From the NCBI RefSeq assembly GCF_030435805.1, contig NC_081295.1:156211001-156275000 (forward strand): 64,000 nucleotides of DNA. Direction: 5' to 3'. A program made the translations under genes and the position numbers. The DNA is from Mustela lutreola (lineage: Eukaryota > Chordata > Mammalia > Carnivora > Mustelidae). The notes beneath the pieces were generated by a model, which saw nothing but the letters and a program-made list of their open reading frames with translations, made no database searches and was not told the DNA's origin. The stretch's first letter is position 1, and every line of letters starts with the position of its first letter. This document shows, one piece after another, positions 13,380-25,239 of this stretch.

Positions 13380-13870
13380 TCAGGGAAGGGAGGACTCAGC
13401 CCTTGCGCCCCGTCTCCGTGCGGATGCCTGCAGCCCCGCGGTTATGGCAGTGTCCCGGGTCAGCCCCATGTCCCACGGAAGCCAGCTCTCTGCTCCCTAA
13501 CTGTGTCTCGGTCTTCCTGGCACAGCCGATTTCCTTTCTTCATTCGCGACCCCACCGATTTCAGTCTCGTTGAGGGGCTCCCACGCATCCTCTCTGGGCC
13601 TGGAGAACCCTGGGATCCAGCCGACAGCCTCCGGCAGTCGGGGGCGCGCGAGCGGCCGGCCCGGCTTCCGCTGCCGGGCTGGGGGGGTCTCTCGGGCCTC
13701 GCCCCCACACGCCGACAACGTGCAGGGGACCAGGAGCCCGGGCGGGTGCTGTCGGGACAGCCGCCGCCGTAGTCTGTCTCCTACGGAGCTGGGTCCGCGC
13801 TTTGGGAAGGCGTCGTGGGCTCCTTATGAGGATTGGGTCGCGAGAAGAGCGGGGGAGGTGCTGGGAGCTA
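13380..13870. promoter_or_regulatory. CpG island upstream of tRNA-Pro
   Basis: CpG-dense, GC-rich DNA (peak about 13620-13800) ends roughly 150 bases before tRNA-Pro. Overlapping open frames on both strands are GC artefacts with no domain. No protein gene starts here that I can recognise. It may mark open chromatin of the tRNA cluster or a non-coding transcript start. Confidence 0.55.
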
Positions 13871-14018
13871 GGTTTTCCCAGTTTCCAAAGTGGAAGGGAA
13901 GGAGGGAGAGTCAAAAGTCGGTTATGGTTGTATGCACCTAAACATTTATGAGGTACACGCACAATTTTTTTTTTTTAACTAAATATTTAATGTATTCAGA
14001 GAGAAGCATAGTATGTGT

Positions 14019-14090
14019 GGCTCGTTGGTCTAGGGGTATGATTCTCGCTTAGGGTGCGAGAGGTCCCGGGTTCAAATCCCGGACGAGCCC
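14019..14090 (+). tRNA. tRNA-Pro (anticodon AGG)
   Basis: The 72-base gene has A box TTGGTCTAGGGGTATGATTC, anticodon loop CTTAGGG read with AGG, B box GGTTCAAATCC, and acceptor GGCTCGT/ACGAGCC. It is intronless. A TTTT terminator lies about 4 bases after the 3' end. Confidence 0.97.
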
Positions 14091-14933
14091 ATCTTTTGTT
14101 GCCCTCCCATCGCTCAATTTTTACTAACTCGGCGTTAAGTTCTAACACAAATCAAACGCATACAGGCGCCATCCCGTTCAGCGGCTGTACCTTCATGTAG
14201 AAATGTGTAGGCTGCACACGCACTCAATCCCAGGAAGTAATATGGTGACTCACTTAAAAGGGACAAGCACTTTTCAGTTTTACCTTTTATTCCGTGTTCT
14301 ATCAGCTCTAAAGTGATTTTTGCAAAGGTTGATGTTTCTGGTTCTTCTAGATGTTCCAACGACACAGTTGTGAATGTGTGAAAGCATAGGAAGACCATAG
14401 TCACCTCTCAGTTTGAGGTCATCCACCATTCATGCATCATTTTTTTATTTAAAAATAAAACTGAACTATAGAGTTGGGGTTTTGGCAACCTTTGTACAAG
14501 AGATTTGGGCTTTCCTTGTTAGCACAGTGTTGACTGTTCCCCCATCTTTCAGGGGATTGTGAAGGTTCTGCAGGTTTGGTTCTGCAGGTTTGGTTCTCAT
14601 TAAGCACATATTTATTTAGCATCTATTATATTTAATAAACTTCTGCAGTCAGTGGTAGACAAAACAAAACAAAAAAATCACTGGGTCCTGTTTCAGGGGT
14701 TGTCAAATATTTTTTATTAAAATGAAATTGCACCTCCCCTCCCTTTTCTGTGTGTGTAAGCCTTGATGGTGGAGAAGTATAAAAAATTTCAGATAATGCT
14801 TAATATGCTTTGCTTTTCATGTCATCCTCCTTAGAAGACAAGATCAAACAAAAATCTAGAATTCTGTGCTCCTAGTGGGTCAAGAGGAATTTGTATGTCC
14901 TCATAATAGATTGGGGGAAGCATACTTTTAACT
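14091..14933. other. Spacer between tRNA-Pro and tRNA-Lys
   Basis: A 15-bp tandem duplication (ggttctgcaggttt type) lies at about 14566-14600. No gene or recognised repeat family. Confidence 0.4.
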
Positions 14934-15006
14934 GCCCGGCTAGCTCAGTCGGTAGAGCATGAGACTCTTAATCTCAGGGTCGTGGGTTCGAGCCCCACGT
15001 TGGGCG
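14934..15006 (+). tRNA. tRNA-Lys (anticodon CTT)
   Basis: The 73-base gene has A box TAGCTCAGTCGGTAGAGC, anticodon loop CTCTTAA, B box GGTTCGAGCCC, and acceptor GCCCGGC/GTTGGGC with discriminator G. It is intronless. A TTTT is found about 6 bases downstream. The carnivore SINEs in this window derive from this tRNA type, but this copy is a clean cloverleaf without SINE body or tail. Confidence 0.97.
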
Positions 15007-15504
15007 CTTGCTTTTGCTTTCTCTTCCAGTATTTATTCTTAACTGAATTTCTGCACATTCAGAAAGGAGGTCCCACACCACTGTCAAACAAGAGGAGTTT
15101 TGAAGATCAGCACTTCTGAGGTGTGGAATTAATGGACTCACAGTGAGTGGCCACAGTTCACTGGCTCTGCAGAGCTCCTCCGACCTGCTCTCTTAATCTT
15201 GCAGATTGGGCTTGTCGCCCCCTGGTGGGAATGCGTTTTCTGGCCACTTAGAGATGTTAATACTACAAGTCTGTGGTAGGCAACCGGCTCTGTACATTTA
15301 AGCTCCTCAGATGATTCTGAAGTACTACACCCCGAAAAAGGGTTTAGGATACGGGGAGAAGGATGCAGAGATATTGAAAAAGGTAAAGTCTGAAGGTGGA
15401 GAAACAGTTCAAACACAGGGACCAGTTTGATGGGCAGCATTGTCCACGCAGTTTCGAGAATGCTGACTCCACTTCCTGGCCCAAGCTAGTGTCATTTTCC
15501 CCTT

Positions 15505-15720
15505 TTCTTTTTTTTTTTTTTTTTTGGTGGGGGGTTCCAAGGTAGAGTTCAGTGATTCATCAGTTGCATATAACACCCAGGGCCCATTACATCACCCACT
15601 TACCCTCATCCCCTGCCCCAGCAACCCTCATTTTTCCCCCTAGAGTTACCTCTCTTATGGTTAAGTGTCCCTGTCTGATTTTGTCTTATTTTATTGGGGT
15701 GAATTTTCTATTACCACTGC
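15505..15720 (-). mobile_element. L1 3' end, antisense
   Basis: A T-run (poly(A) complement) is followed by 'gagttcagtgattcatcag' and 'ttgcatataacacccaggg', the antisense of the carnivore L1 3' terminus. The same terminus appears in sense at 39340-39592. Beyond about 15720 the assignment fades, and up to 16390 nothing is recognised. Confidence 0.8.
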
Positions 15721-16394
15721 CTCACACACCTGTTCAGTTCCTGTTCACCACACTGGGACAGCACAACGGACCTCCCAAAACAATGCTCTTTCCAACCTTT
15801 CTTCATATATGACAAGTGGAAGAACCAAACAACCCACAGCAAATTGCAGTTGCCTACACAATGGAATCTAAAGATGTAGGCTTGTTTTCAAAAATCCAAA
15901 CTGCATTTCTACCTCCAGCTTGTCTGAACTCTCCACCCTCTCAAAAAAAAACCTGCCCTGTCCAGTCCCTGATGTTCGTTCACGTCGTGCCTACCGTGTA
16001 CCCTTTTTCTGCCTACAGATCTACGCTGGTTGTGGACGAGGTCAACTCAGCTCTGCGCAGGGGCGCTACTACCCCAGATATGAGTGGACTTTGCTGTTAA
16101 AATCATTCCCATGGTCAAACTGACCAAGACTTATTTTGTGAGATTTCCCTGTCCCTCTGTGAACATTCCACCGTGCCAGTCTTCCTTTGTCATTCCTTGG
16201 AAGCCATCGTGGACTCACTAGCATTGACGGACAAAATGCCCCGGCCATAACAGAGAAAGCACACAAATACGTACTTCTTCCTTGATTCTAAAAGCCCAGT
16301 TAGCCGCATGGGTTCCTCTCTCTTTGCTAACACTGTTCTGATGTTCTCTTCAGGCCTCAGGACCGTCCAGTGGAGGTGCTGTAACTTGGGTATT

Positions 16395-16530
16395 CGGATC
16401 TGGCTGTGCATGTGAATCATCTGGTGAGTTTCAAAAATTTGATTCCTGGGCCCCATCTCAGCTGCTGTGAAGCTGAATCTCTGGTGGTTTAGAAACCGGT
16501 GCTTTTGAGGTGCTTCTTTCTAACATGATG
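16395..16530 (+). repeat. MER5A-like hAT relic
   Basis: 'ggctgtgcatgtgaatcatctgg' and 'gattcctgggccccatctcag' plus 'ctgaatctctggtgg' follow the body of MER5-type non-autonomous hAT elements. The ends are worn. Confidence 0.6.
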
Positions 16531-16734
16531 GACATGGCAACTTGGCGGCCTAGTCAGGCTAGAATTCCACAGGGAGCCATGATCTTACAGGAAACAGTGA
16601 TTCTAGGTGTGTAACGTGAACTTTTGGGTTCAGAAACTTGATGTTACCGGTTTTTCTGCCCCTCTCTCTCTCCATCCCTCTTCCCAGTTCAGGTAAACTC
16701 TGGAGGGATGAGATGCTGATGACCCAAATGAAAC

Positions 16735-17345
16735 ATACTTGGCCATTTATTCATCCCAACATGTATTGCTCGCTCCTGTGTCAGGCATCGTTTTGGGTGT
16801 TTGGGATTTATCAGTGAACAAAGCAAAGGTCCCTGTCCCTTACAGTCCATGGGGGGAGGCAGACAGTAACAAATACACATATGAGTCAACTGAACTTGAT
16901 GTTGGATGTGGTCAGCGTGCTGCGGAGAGCGGAGGTTTGTTGTGGCAGCAATCAGGGCTGTCGGGTTAGGTGTCCTGAAGGGGGCTTTTGAGCACAGAGA
17001 AACCACACTGCCTTTTTCGTTTCTAAATAGAGGGATCAGGCAGAACCGAAGGCAGGAGCACGTTTGCGGTAGTGTGGCTGCAACAGAATGTTTGGAGAGA
17101 AAGTAGGGGGAGGAGGTAAAAACGTGTGAGACCTCACAGGCTTTGTAAGGACTTTGAATTGGGTGAGACAGGAAGTCTCTGAAATTTCTGTGCGGAAGGG
17201 TAATAGGATCTAATCTACCTTTTAAAAAGGGAACTCTGGATGTTGTGTTGAGGACAGAGCTCAAGGGGAAAGTGGTAGAAACAAGGACACCGGTTGGGAG
17301 GCTTTTGGCAACCAGAGTGTCAAGTCAGACCAGAGTAGTCACGGA
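16735..17345 (+). repeat. Ancient interspersed repeat (L2-like; same family as 3680-4260)
   Basis: The order 'gggatttatcagtgaacaaagc', 'gtccctgtcccttacagtcc', then 'aaggactttgaattgggtgag', 'aactctggatgttgtgttgagg' matches the same old mammalian repeat as at 3680-4260, here with more of its 3' part. The open frames across it are fortuitous. Confidence 0.5.
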
Positions 17346-17349
17346 GCAG

Positions 17350-18780
17350 GAGGGGAGAAGTGAGATGTTTTCTGGGTATGTGTGGAAGGCCGTTCCAGGG
17401 CTTGTCTGGTGGCCATAAAGGATAGCCAGGAATCACTAATTTAGAGTGCCAGCCTGATAAACACAGGCCAAGAAACAAACTTACGCAGCCCTGTGTGTGT
17501 ATGTTTATAACTGCCCTCATCTCAGAGGCCAAAATTCCTATGAAAGGTTGACTAGTGGATAATCAGAGCAAAAGGAGTCAGACACCAACATTATTTATGT
17601 TGTTGTGAACACCTGATACTGCTCACCGTCCGCCCCCCACCCCCAGACTACCTTGAACCCTGGCGTATCTGGGCACAGTGGCGTCAGCACAAATTACTCT
17701 CCATCCTCTCCCAACCAAACCTTTCTTTTTTTTTTTACCCAGTAGCCTGAATATTGTCATTAATAGATCATTTGCTCCGTGTGAGGTTATATTTAGTTCA
17801 GAAACTCTTATGTATTTTGCCTATTTAGCTCAGTCATACCTGTAAGTTAGGGACAGGGAATCACATGGTTTAAACCAGGCAGACTCCCTTGTGTTTGGAG
17901 ATATTGTCATTACATACACAATGAAACGAAGAATCAAGAGTCAATACAAAATGCAGGAACAAAAAGTAACTTTCCTAGAAGGGTACACTGAACCCTGTTT
18001 TCCAAGTCTCTTTTAACAAGGCAGAGTTTTTCAAATCAACTTTTAGTAAGCACCTTTCTCGTGTTGGATACCTAAAATGGAAACACACATACAACATGGT
18101 CTGTGCCTTTTTGAGGGCTGTTTTCCACCTACTGGGTGAATGTACCTGGCTCAGTGAGAATTAAATCCTCTGCTGTGTTTCAACTATCTGGCCCTAGGAA
18201 ACAAGGGGGCTTGGTGTGACTGATTTAAAAATAGATGACAGTGACATGATTTGGATAGTTAAGAAATCAAGAGCATTTACCAAGTAAAATAAAAGGAACA
18301 AAGGCCTTATATCTGGTTCATATATTCTGCCCACCTGACAGGACAACCGTTGAGGATTTCTGGACCACATGTCGTGGATCTCCCTTTCCTCACCTGATAG
18401 CCTCTGCTTGATGTTTTGATTTCTAGGGTGCCGCAAGAACTGTAATGGGTTATCCTGGGTACAACAAGTATTACTTGTATTAATAAAGCACATATCCTTC
18501 TGTCAATAAACTTGTTAGATTTTTGGATTATAAACATTTTTTGGGTTTCTTGGAACATATGGATTTTTCCTGTTTTTACAGCTCCTTGGCTATATTATTA
18601 ATAAAACTGAGTTGACATATTTGAATTTCTGAACCTAAGACCTGTGGCATCATCTCCATGGCCAAGGCTGTCCCTAAGCTTGGTCCTGAGCACCAGCTAA
18701 TCTAACTCCTTTGAAATATCATTCTAACTGCAAAGGAGTCCTTGATGAAAGGAGGTTGGAAAGGGCCTGGGGAGGGGGCG
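17350..18780. other. No recognisable gene
   Basis: Apparently unique non-coding DNA with a short C-rich run near 17630 and a T-run near 17730. No exon or RNA gene recognised. Confidence 0.35.
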
Positions 18781-18784
18781 GGTC

Positions 18785-19135
18785 TTACTAGCTGGGGCTT
18801 GCCGAAGCAAAACACCATACACTGGGGGGCTTAAACAACAGAATTTATTTTCTCAGTTCTGGAGGTTGAGAAGTCCAAGATCAAGGTGCCATCTGATTCA
18901 TTTTCTGGTAAGAGCTCTCTTCTTGGTTTGCAGAAGACTGCGTTCTCATTGTGTCCTCATGGGTGAGTTCTCTTCTTGTAAGGACACTCATCAGAGTGCA
19001 TCAGGGCTCTACCCTGATGACCTCATTTAACTTTAATTACTTCCTTATTCTGAATACAGCCACACTGGGGGTTCAGTGTATACGTCAATAAAGCTTTAAC
19101 ATACGAATATGGGGGCACAATTCAGTCCATAAGAA
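18785..19135 (+). mobile_element. MaLR/MLT1-type LTR (fossil)
   Basis: The block opens with the 'ggcttaaacaacagaatttattttctcag' type start and closes with 'gggggcacaattcagtccata', the two ends of a MaLR LTR of the MLT1 kind. It is a worn solo LTR of ancient mammalian age with no internal region. Confidence 0.65.
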
Positions 19136-19139
19136 GGGG

Positions 19140-20280
19140 ACCAAAAAAACCCATTCAAAACACAAGGTGACATTTGGAACTCAGAAAGTTCTCTAGCACA
19201 TAGTAAGTACTCAGATATTTTTTGAATGAATGATTTCAACTTTAGTTCGCTCAACACGATCTTTAATACATATAACGCTGTATTATAAATACTACTGAAT
19301 TTAAAAAGTCATCTTACAGTGGCTTTTTCTCAGGACAGTTAATCTGGAAGTAGAACGCACAGACTCTGTTCGTGACTAAAGCTTGAACGGTACTGGACTG
19401 AGTCAGGGATGAATAAAAAAAGCCAGACCTTAGTAATGTGAGGGGCTGCCGACCCAGCTGTGGAAGTCCGGAGAGGAATCTGAACTTGGGAGGTCGGTCT
19501 CTGGAAAAAAGGAACGGTGGGTGGGGGGGCGCAGAAGCACAGTGTTGTGAACACAAGGTTCTGGTCCGGCCTGTCCAGGGAAGGAGGGCAACACAACCCG
19601 TGCGGCCCAGTGGGCTTCGGAGGCCGGCTCGGTGGGCCGGTGCGCGGAGTGGAGGGTAAAGGAAGGCAAGGCCTTCCTCCTGTTTCCGGGGCAGACTAGG
19701 AGACCTATGAGAGGCCCAGCCGTAGGCCAAGGAGAAAGGAAGCATCTAAATCAAGAGCGGTTATCTGTACCAGCGCCCCAGAGGATGACCCTCCAGGCAT
19801 TCCAGAAACAAAAGATAGTAGTATTTCCAGAAGCGATGTAACGAATGACCTCAGCTACTTTCAGAGACTATAGCTCAGAGAATTGCTGCATGCATGACCA
19901 GATTCCACGGTAGCGCCTCTGGGAAAGGGGCCTCAGCTGTCCTGTAACAAAGAACAAGGAAAGCAATTAGTTCCAGGTGTGGTGTAAAGATTAAATTAAC
20001 ATGCTTTCTTTCTAGCTCGTCACACTCTTTCGAGTCTCATTAAGGATAAGGCACTGCCCCCTTTGCTTAATGCTTCTATGAATAATCCTAGGATCTTAGT
20101 GGAAGAAACAGTATCCAGAAAAAGTTAGCTATGTCTGGGAAGGTTCCTCCATAGGCCCCCTTCTAGGAACATGTGTTCTCATTTGAAACATATCAGCGTT
20201 CAGTGCGGAAAACAAGAGACTCAAAGTAGGCTTCAGAAAGGGAAAACAGATGCTAAAAGGAGGTCAGAAAAGGGCTACCT
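19140..20280. other. No recognisable gene; moderately GC-rich centre
   Basis: The part 19430-19740 is richer in G+C with some CpG, but no coding domain, splice pattern or RNA gene is evident. Confidence 0.35.
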
Positions 20281-20284
20281 CCCA

Positions 20285-20412
20285 GGCTCAGGTCATGGTC
20301 TCAGGATCCTGGGATCAAGTCCCACATCGGGCTCCCTGTCCCGCAGGGAGCCTGCTCTCCCCACCTCTCCCTGCCTGACTCTGCCTAATTGTGATCTCTA
20401 ATAAATTAAAAA
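20285..20412 (+). mobile_element. CAN-SINE, 5'-truncated
   Basis: The element begins inside the tRNA-like head ('caggctcaggtcatgg') and continues through 'gggagcctgctctcc' to the A-rich tail. The first part of the head is missing. The stretch from 20413 to 21040 shows nothing recognisable. Confidence 0.85.
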
Positions 20413-21040
20413 AGGGGGGGAATACCTCTCTCCACCTCCCCAATCCAGGTAGGAGACACCTTCCACAGATCTTGGCTAATGATTCCGTAGGCGTGGTGAG
20501 GGCTGCCCTGCAAGGCAGGACCTAATAAGCCGGACAGGCCTGAGTGGAGCTATGTTGTAATAAGGCTTCTTGAGGGAGAAGTCCCTGCATTACTGGAGGG
20601 GGAGGGCACTGTATGAATATAAGAGGACTGGGGACAATCAGATAATGAGTTTTCACATTCAGCTTTCATTTACCTTTCAACTCAAAGTCCTCTACCACCA
20701 GTTCTCTATGTTGTACTTCAGCCAGACGCCCTGATTCTCCTGATGCCTGTAGTTGCTGTTTCACACCAACAGGTGACGGTATCACACGGGTCATCTGGTG
20801 TCAGGTTTACTGCTAAGAAACACAGTCACAGTTTCTTAGCAATAAACTCTTGGACAAGAAGTTACCTCTTTGAGAATATTAACTCCTACCTCATACAGTG
20901 TCACAAGAGCTACTTATGACCATTATTTTACTCAGCAAAACTTCCTTATAAAGCACTAATAACAACAATGACCACTTATAAAGCCCTTGCCGCACTGAAG
21001 GCACCATGCTCTGTGCTCAGGAGCGAACTTTTATTTATTT

Positions 21041-21172
21041 TTTTTTAAAGATTTTTATTTATTTATTTGACACAGAGAGATCACAAGTAGGCAGAGAGGC
21101 AGGCAGAGAGAGAGGAGGAAGCAGGCTCCCCGCCGAGCAGAAAGCCCGATGCGGGGCTCCATCCCAGGACCC
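21041..21172 (-). mobile_element. CAN-SINE, antisense, head-truncated
   Basis: The tail complement and 'gatcacaagtaggcagagag' are clear. The copy ends at 'atcccaggaccc', so the tRNA-like head is absent. Confidence 0.9.
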
Positions 21173-21179
21173 TTCCGGA

Positions 21180-22295
21180 AATCAGGGAGGAAGGAGAAAT
21201 TCTAAAATCAATTAAAAAACCAAAAAACTCAGTGGAAAAAATGTAAAATTTTACTTTGAGAAACTCCTGGAAATACGTATGTCTGTTGATATTTTAACCA
21301 TCTCATGACAGTCTTCATGTGAGACATTTGCAACCAACTATGTACCATAGTTGTATACAGTGTACCAGAGGCCAAGTGACCTACCTTAAGGCAGGGCTCA
21401 TGTGGACAAAGATCGGTTTACTCTGGCCTTGGCCAGTCATCTTCACGACTTGTGTTTCAGCACATATGCATCATCAAGTGGAGTCTCGACTCTCTGGAGT
21501 CAAGAGTTCAAGGAATTCCAGGACTTTTTCTGAAAAACAAATGTTTACATTAGTAGAATACACTTTTATTAAATATGGTCCAACCACAGAGGTTGCATTA
21601 AGTTAATTACCACACATCCTGAGTTAAGCCTTCAAAGCTACAACCATTAACTCCATGACCTACTCAAACTTATTCTTTGAGCTCTTAAATTCTGACAGCT
21701 CCTGGCAACAGAGACTGTCCTATTTACTGCCTTGTGTTCCTAGCCCACATAGTAGCTGGACAGTCAGTGCCTGATGCATGTTTGTAAATATGAAGGTCAC
21801 TGTTGTGTATATACTGCTGCTTTTCATTAATTGAGTCTCAAAACTCTAGCAGCTGACTTCTCATTCAATTATGACAGAGCCCAATGTAAAAAAAATTTAA
21901 AAAGTAGCTTTAAGACCCTGCTTACACACACACATGATCTTGGAATCAATGAAAAATGTCTCTACTTTTGTCAAAAGTGGTTTTTATCAATCACCTCTTC
22001 AAAATTCCTGTCTAGAGAATTTCATTCCATCTAGGAGGGTTTCCTTAATTAATCTCACTCAAATCTGGTCATTAATGTAGTCTAAATTCCATGTACCTGT
22101 ATTTTTTGTGAAATTGCTTGCAACCTGTTGTTTTAAGGAGTAAACGGTTACCCTTATGCTTCATATGATACATTCTTGAACTTTTCCACTCTGAATTACC
22201 CAGAGGTGGGACTGGATGAAAACCTGTCAAAGCCCCTGTGAGGGTTCCCCTGCTTGAGCCGTGGGGGTGGGACTGCAGTGCACCCCATACACTTT
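21180..22295. other. No recognisable gene
   Basis: AT-rich non-coding DNA. The open frame at 21319-21606 has no recognisable motif. No RNA gene or clear repeat. Confidence 0.35.
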
Positions 22296-22299
22296 GCTT

Positions 22300-22450
22300 T
22301 ATAAATGCTGTTTCATTTCAGACTCACAGTAAAATCCCTAAGGATATGTATTATCTGTATTATCTGATCCCCATTTTGCAAGGGCACAAAGAGGTTTGAG
22401 GGGGACACACAGCCAGGAAGAGACAGGATTCAAAGTGGCCTAAGTATTCT
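22300..22450 (+). repeat. MIR-like SINE relic
   Basis: 'atctgatccccattttgcaagg', 'caaagaggtttgaggg' and 'cacacagccaggaagagacagg' reproduce the MIR core in order. Confidence 0.65.
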
Positions 22451-22654
22451 AAACACTAATAATGAAGTAGCAGAAAGAGAAATTAAGAAAATAATCCACT
22501 TACAATTGCACTAAAAAGAATAAAATACCTAGGAAGAAACTTAACCGAAGAGGTGAAAGACCTGTACTCTGTTAAACTCTGATGAAACAAACTGAAGATG
22601 ACACAATCACATGGAAAGATAATCCACGCTCACGGACTGGAAGAATTAATATAT

Positions 22655-22824
22655 TTTTTAAAGATTTTATTTATTTGCCAGAGAGAGAGCGCACACAAAC
22701 AGGCAGAGTGGCAGGCAGAGGCAGAGGGAGAAGCAGGCTCCCCGCTGAGCAAGGAGCCCGAGGTACCTGATCAGGACCTGAGCGGAAGGCAGACGCTTAA
22801 CTGACTGAGCCACCCAGGTGTCCC
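22655..22824 (-). mobile_element. CAN-SINE inside L1, antisense
   Basis: This belongs to a SINE subtype with 'gcacacaaacaggcagag' rather than 'atcacaagtaggcagag', like the copy at 54356. It ends with the head complement 'gagccacccaggtgtccc'. L1 ORF2 text continues on both sides. Confidence 0.9.
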
Positions 22825-23605
22825 TAATAGGCTAAAAATGCCTACACTACCCAAAGTAATCTACAAATTTAATGCAATCCCTATCAAACACCAACAGCAT
22901 TTTTCACAGAACTAGAACAAAATACACTAAAATTTGTATAGGACCATGTGGTTCTATGCTAATTTTAGTGCATATTTTATGTGTGTGTGTGTATATCTCA
23001 CATATAATAACATGTACTTCAAGATTACTACAAAGCTGTAGTAATCAAAACAGTATGATACTGGCACAAAAACAGACACACAGATCAATGGAACGGAATA
23101 GAGAACCCAGAAATAAACCCACATATATATGGTCAATTAATCCATGACAAAAGAGGCAAGAATATACCATGGGGAAAAAGTCTCTTCAGTAAATGGTGCT
23201 GGGAGAGCTGGGCAGCGAGGAAAAGAATGAAACTGGACCACCTTCTTAGACCATACACAGAAATAAACTCAAAATGGATTAAGCATCTGAATGTGAGAAA
23301 GGAAACCATAAAACCCCTAGAAGAAAATACATAGTCATTTCTCTGACATAGGACTGAGCAGCATTTTTCTAGATATATCTCCTGAGGCTAGGGGAACAGA
23401 AGCAAAAATAAACAACTGGGAACACACTAAATCAAAAAGCTTTTGCACAGTGAAGGAAACCATCAACAAAATGAAAAGGCAGCCTACTGAATGGGCGAAG
23501 ATATTTACAAATGACGTATCTGATAAGGGGTTAGTAACCAAAATACATGAAAAACATACACAACACCCAAAAAGCAAATAATCTGATTAAAAATAGAGGA
23601 GGGGT

Positions 23606-23789
23606 GCCTGGGTGGCTCAGTGGGTTAAGCCTCTGCCTTCGGCTCACATCATGATCCCAGGGTCCTGGGATTGAGCCCCACCTCTTTACTCAGTGGGGAG
23701 CCTGCATCCCCCCCCCCCCCCCCGCCTCTCTACCAACTTGTGATCTCTCTGTCAAAAAAAGAAATAAAATCTTTAAAAAAAAAAAAAAG
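23606..23789 (+). mobile_element. CAN-SINE inside L1, sense
   Basis: Full-length: head 'gggtgcctgggtggctcag', a C16 run at 23708-23723 in the pyrimidine tract, then AAATAAAATC and a long A tail. Confidence 0.92.
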
Positions 23790-24090
23790 ATTCAAATCGA
23801 CATTTTCTCAAAGAAGACTTACAAATGGCCGACAGACACATGAAAAGATGCTCAACATCACTTACCAGGGAAATACAAATCAAAAGCACAATGAGATATC
23901 ACCTCACACCTGTCAGAATGGCTACAATAAAGAAGACAAGAAATACCAAGTGTTGGTGAGGATGTGGAGAAAAAGGAACCTTCATGCATTGTTGGTGGGA
24001 ATGCAAACTGGTGGTACAACCACTGTGGAAAACAATATGGAGGTTCCTCAAAAAGTTAAAAATAGAAATACTATATGAACAGGTAATTTC

Positions 24091-24284
24091 TTTTTTTTTT
24101 AAAGATTTTATTTATTTATTTGATAGAGATCACAAGTAGGCAGAGAGGCAGGCAGAGACAGAGAGGGGGGAAGCAAGCTCCCTGCCAAGCTAAGAGCCCC
24201 ATACAGGGCTCGACCCCAGGACTCTGGGACCATGACCTGAGCCAAAGGCAGAGGCTTTAACCCACTGAGCCACCCAGGCACCCC
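24091..24284 (-). mobile_element. CAN-SINE inside L1, antisense
   Basis: Full-length in reverse. It is bracketed by near-identical 'gaacaggtaatttc' and 'gaactgataatttc', a worn target-site duplication of L1 sequence. Confidence 0.92.
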
Positions 24285-24494
24285 TGAACTGATAATTTCA
24301 CTGCTGGGTATTAATCGAAAGAAAATGAAAACACTAATCTGAAAAGATATATCCACCCCTACATTTACAGCGGGATTATTTACAATAGCCAATATATGGA
24401 AGCAACCCAGTCCATCAACAGATGATTGGATAAAGAAAATGTAATATATAGGTACACATATAATGGAATATTACAAAGTCATAAAAAAGAATGA

Positions 24495-24681
24495 GGGCGC
24501 CTGGGTAGCTCAGTTGGTTAGGTGGCTGCCTTTGGTTGAGGTCATTATCCCTGGGTCCTGGGATGGAGTCCTGTGTCTGCGTCGGGCTCCCTGCTGGGAG
24601 TCTGCTTCTACCTCTGCCCCTCTTTCCTCTCAATCTCTCTCTCTGTCTCAAATAATAAGTAAAGTCTTTAAAAAAAAAAAA
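24495..24681 (+). mobile_element. CAN-SINE inside L1, sense
   Basis: Head 'gggcgcctgggtagctcagttgg' with a slightly different body ('ctgcctttggttgagg'), ending in a long A run. It lies in the L1 3' UTR. Confidence 0.92.
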
Positions 24682-25239
24682 ATGCGATCTTGTAGTTAAT
24701 GACAGCATGAATGGACGTGGAGAGTATAATTTTAAGAGAAATAAGTGAGAGAAAGATAAATACCACATGATTTCACTTATATGTGGAATCTAAAAACAAA
24801 ACAAATTTAAAAAGCAGACTTGAATACAGAGAACAAGCCAGGGGTTGCCAGGGGGACGTCGGAAAGGGAATGTGTGAAACATACAGGGAAGAGGCACAAA
24901 CTTCCAGTTATAAAAGTAAATCAGGGAGATGAAAAGTACAGCATAGGGAATGTAGAAATACTGCGCTAATACTGTCTGACGACAGACGGTCGCACTTGTC
25001 ATCCTGAGCAATGAGTAATGTTGAATCATGTTGTACCCCTGAAAGTAACACTACACTGCTAATTATACTTAAAAAAAAAAAAAAGTTGCCTCAATGGCTC
25101 CAAAGCCCTTGTTCTCTTCCATTACATGTTGCTGTAATTTCTACCAGCGAAATTCGTTCTTTACTTTTAAATTGTGTTAAACCGGCCCTGCCAGCAGGAA
25201 AGGTCAATACATGTATTTTTGGAAGTATCACAGCACAGC

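Larger units (their letters stand above)
22455..25085 (+). mobile_element. L1 3' half (ORF2 end plus 3' UTR), hosting four SINEs
   Basis: The sense strand follows L1 ORF2 from 'tacctaggaagaaacttaacc' through 'aatggtgctgggagagctgg' and 'tggagaaaaaggaacc' to a 3' UTR ending in 'ctaattatact' and a poly(A) run at about 25070-25085. It is 5'-truncated. Four CAN-SINE insertions split it (22655, 23606, 24091, 24495), so they are younger. Small open frames retain ORF2 pieces only, and the element is dead. Confidence 0.9.

Noticed and set aside
13460-13962. Overlapping frames up to 133 codons
   Set aside because: Same GC artefact in a CpG island next to tRNA-Pro; no recognisable protein family.
16689-17264. 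191-codon minus-strand open frame
   Set aside because: It lies antisense within an ancient L2-like repeat and has no domain signature.
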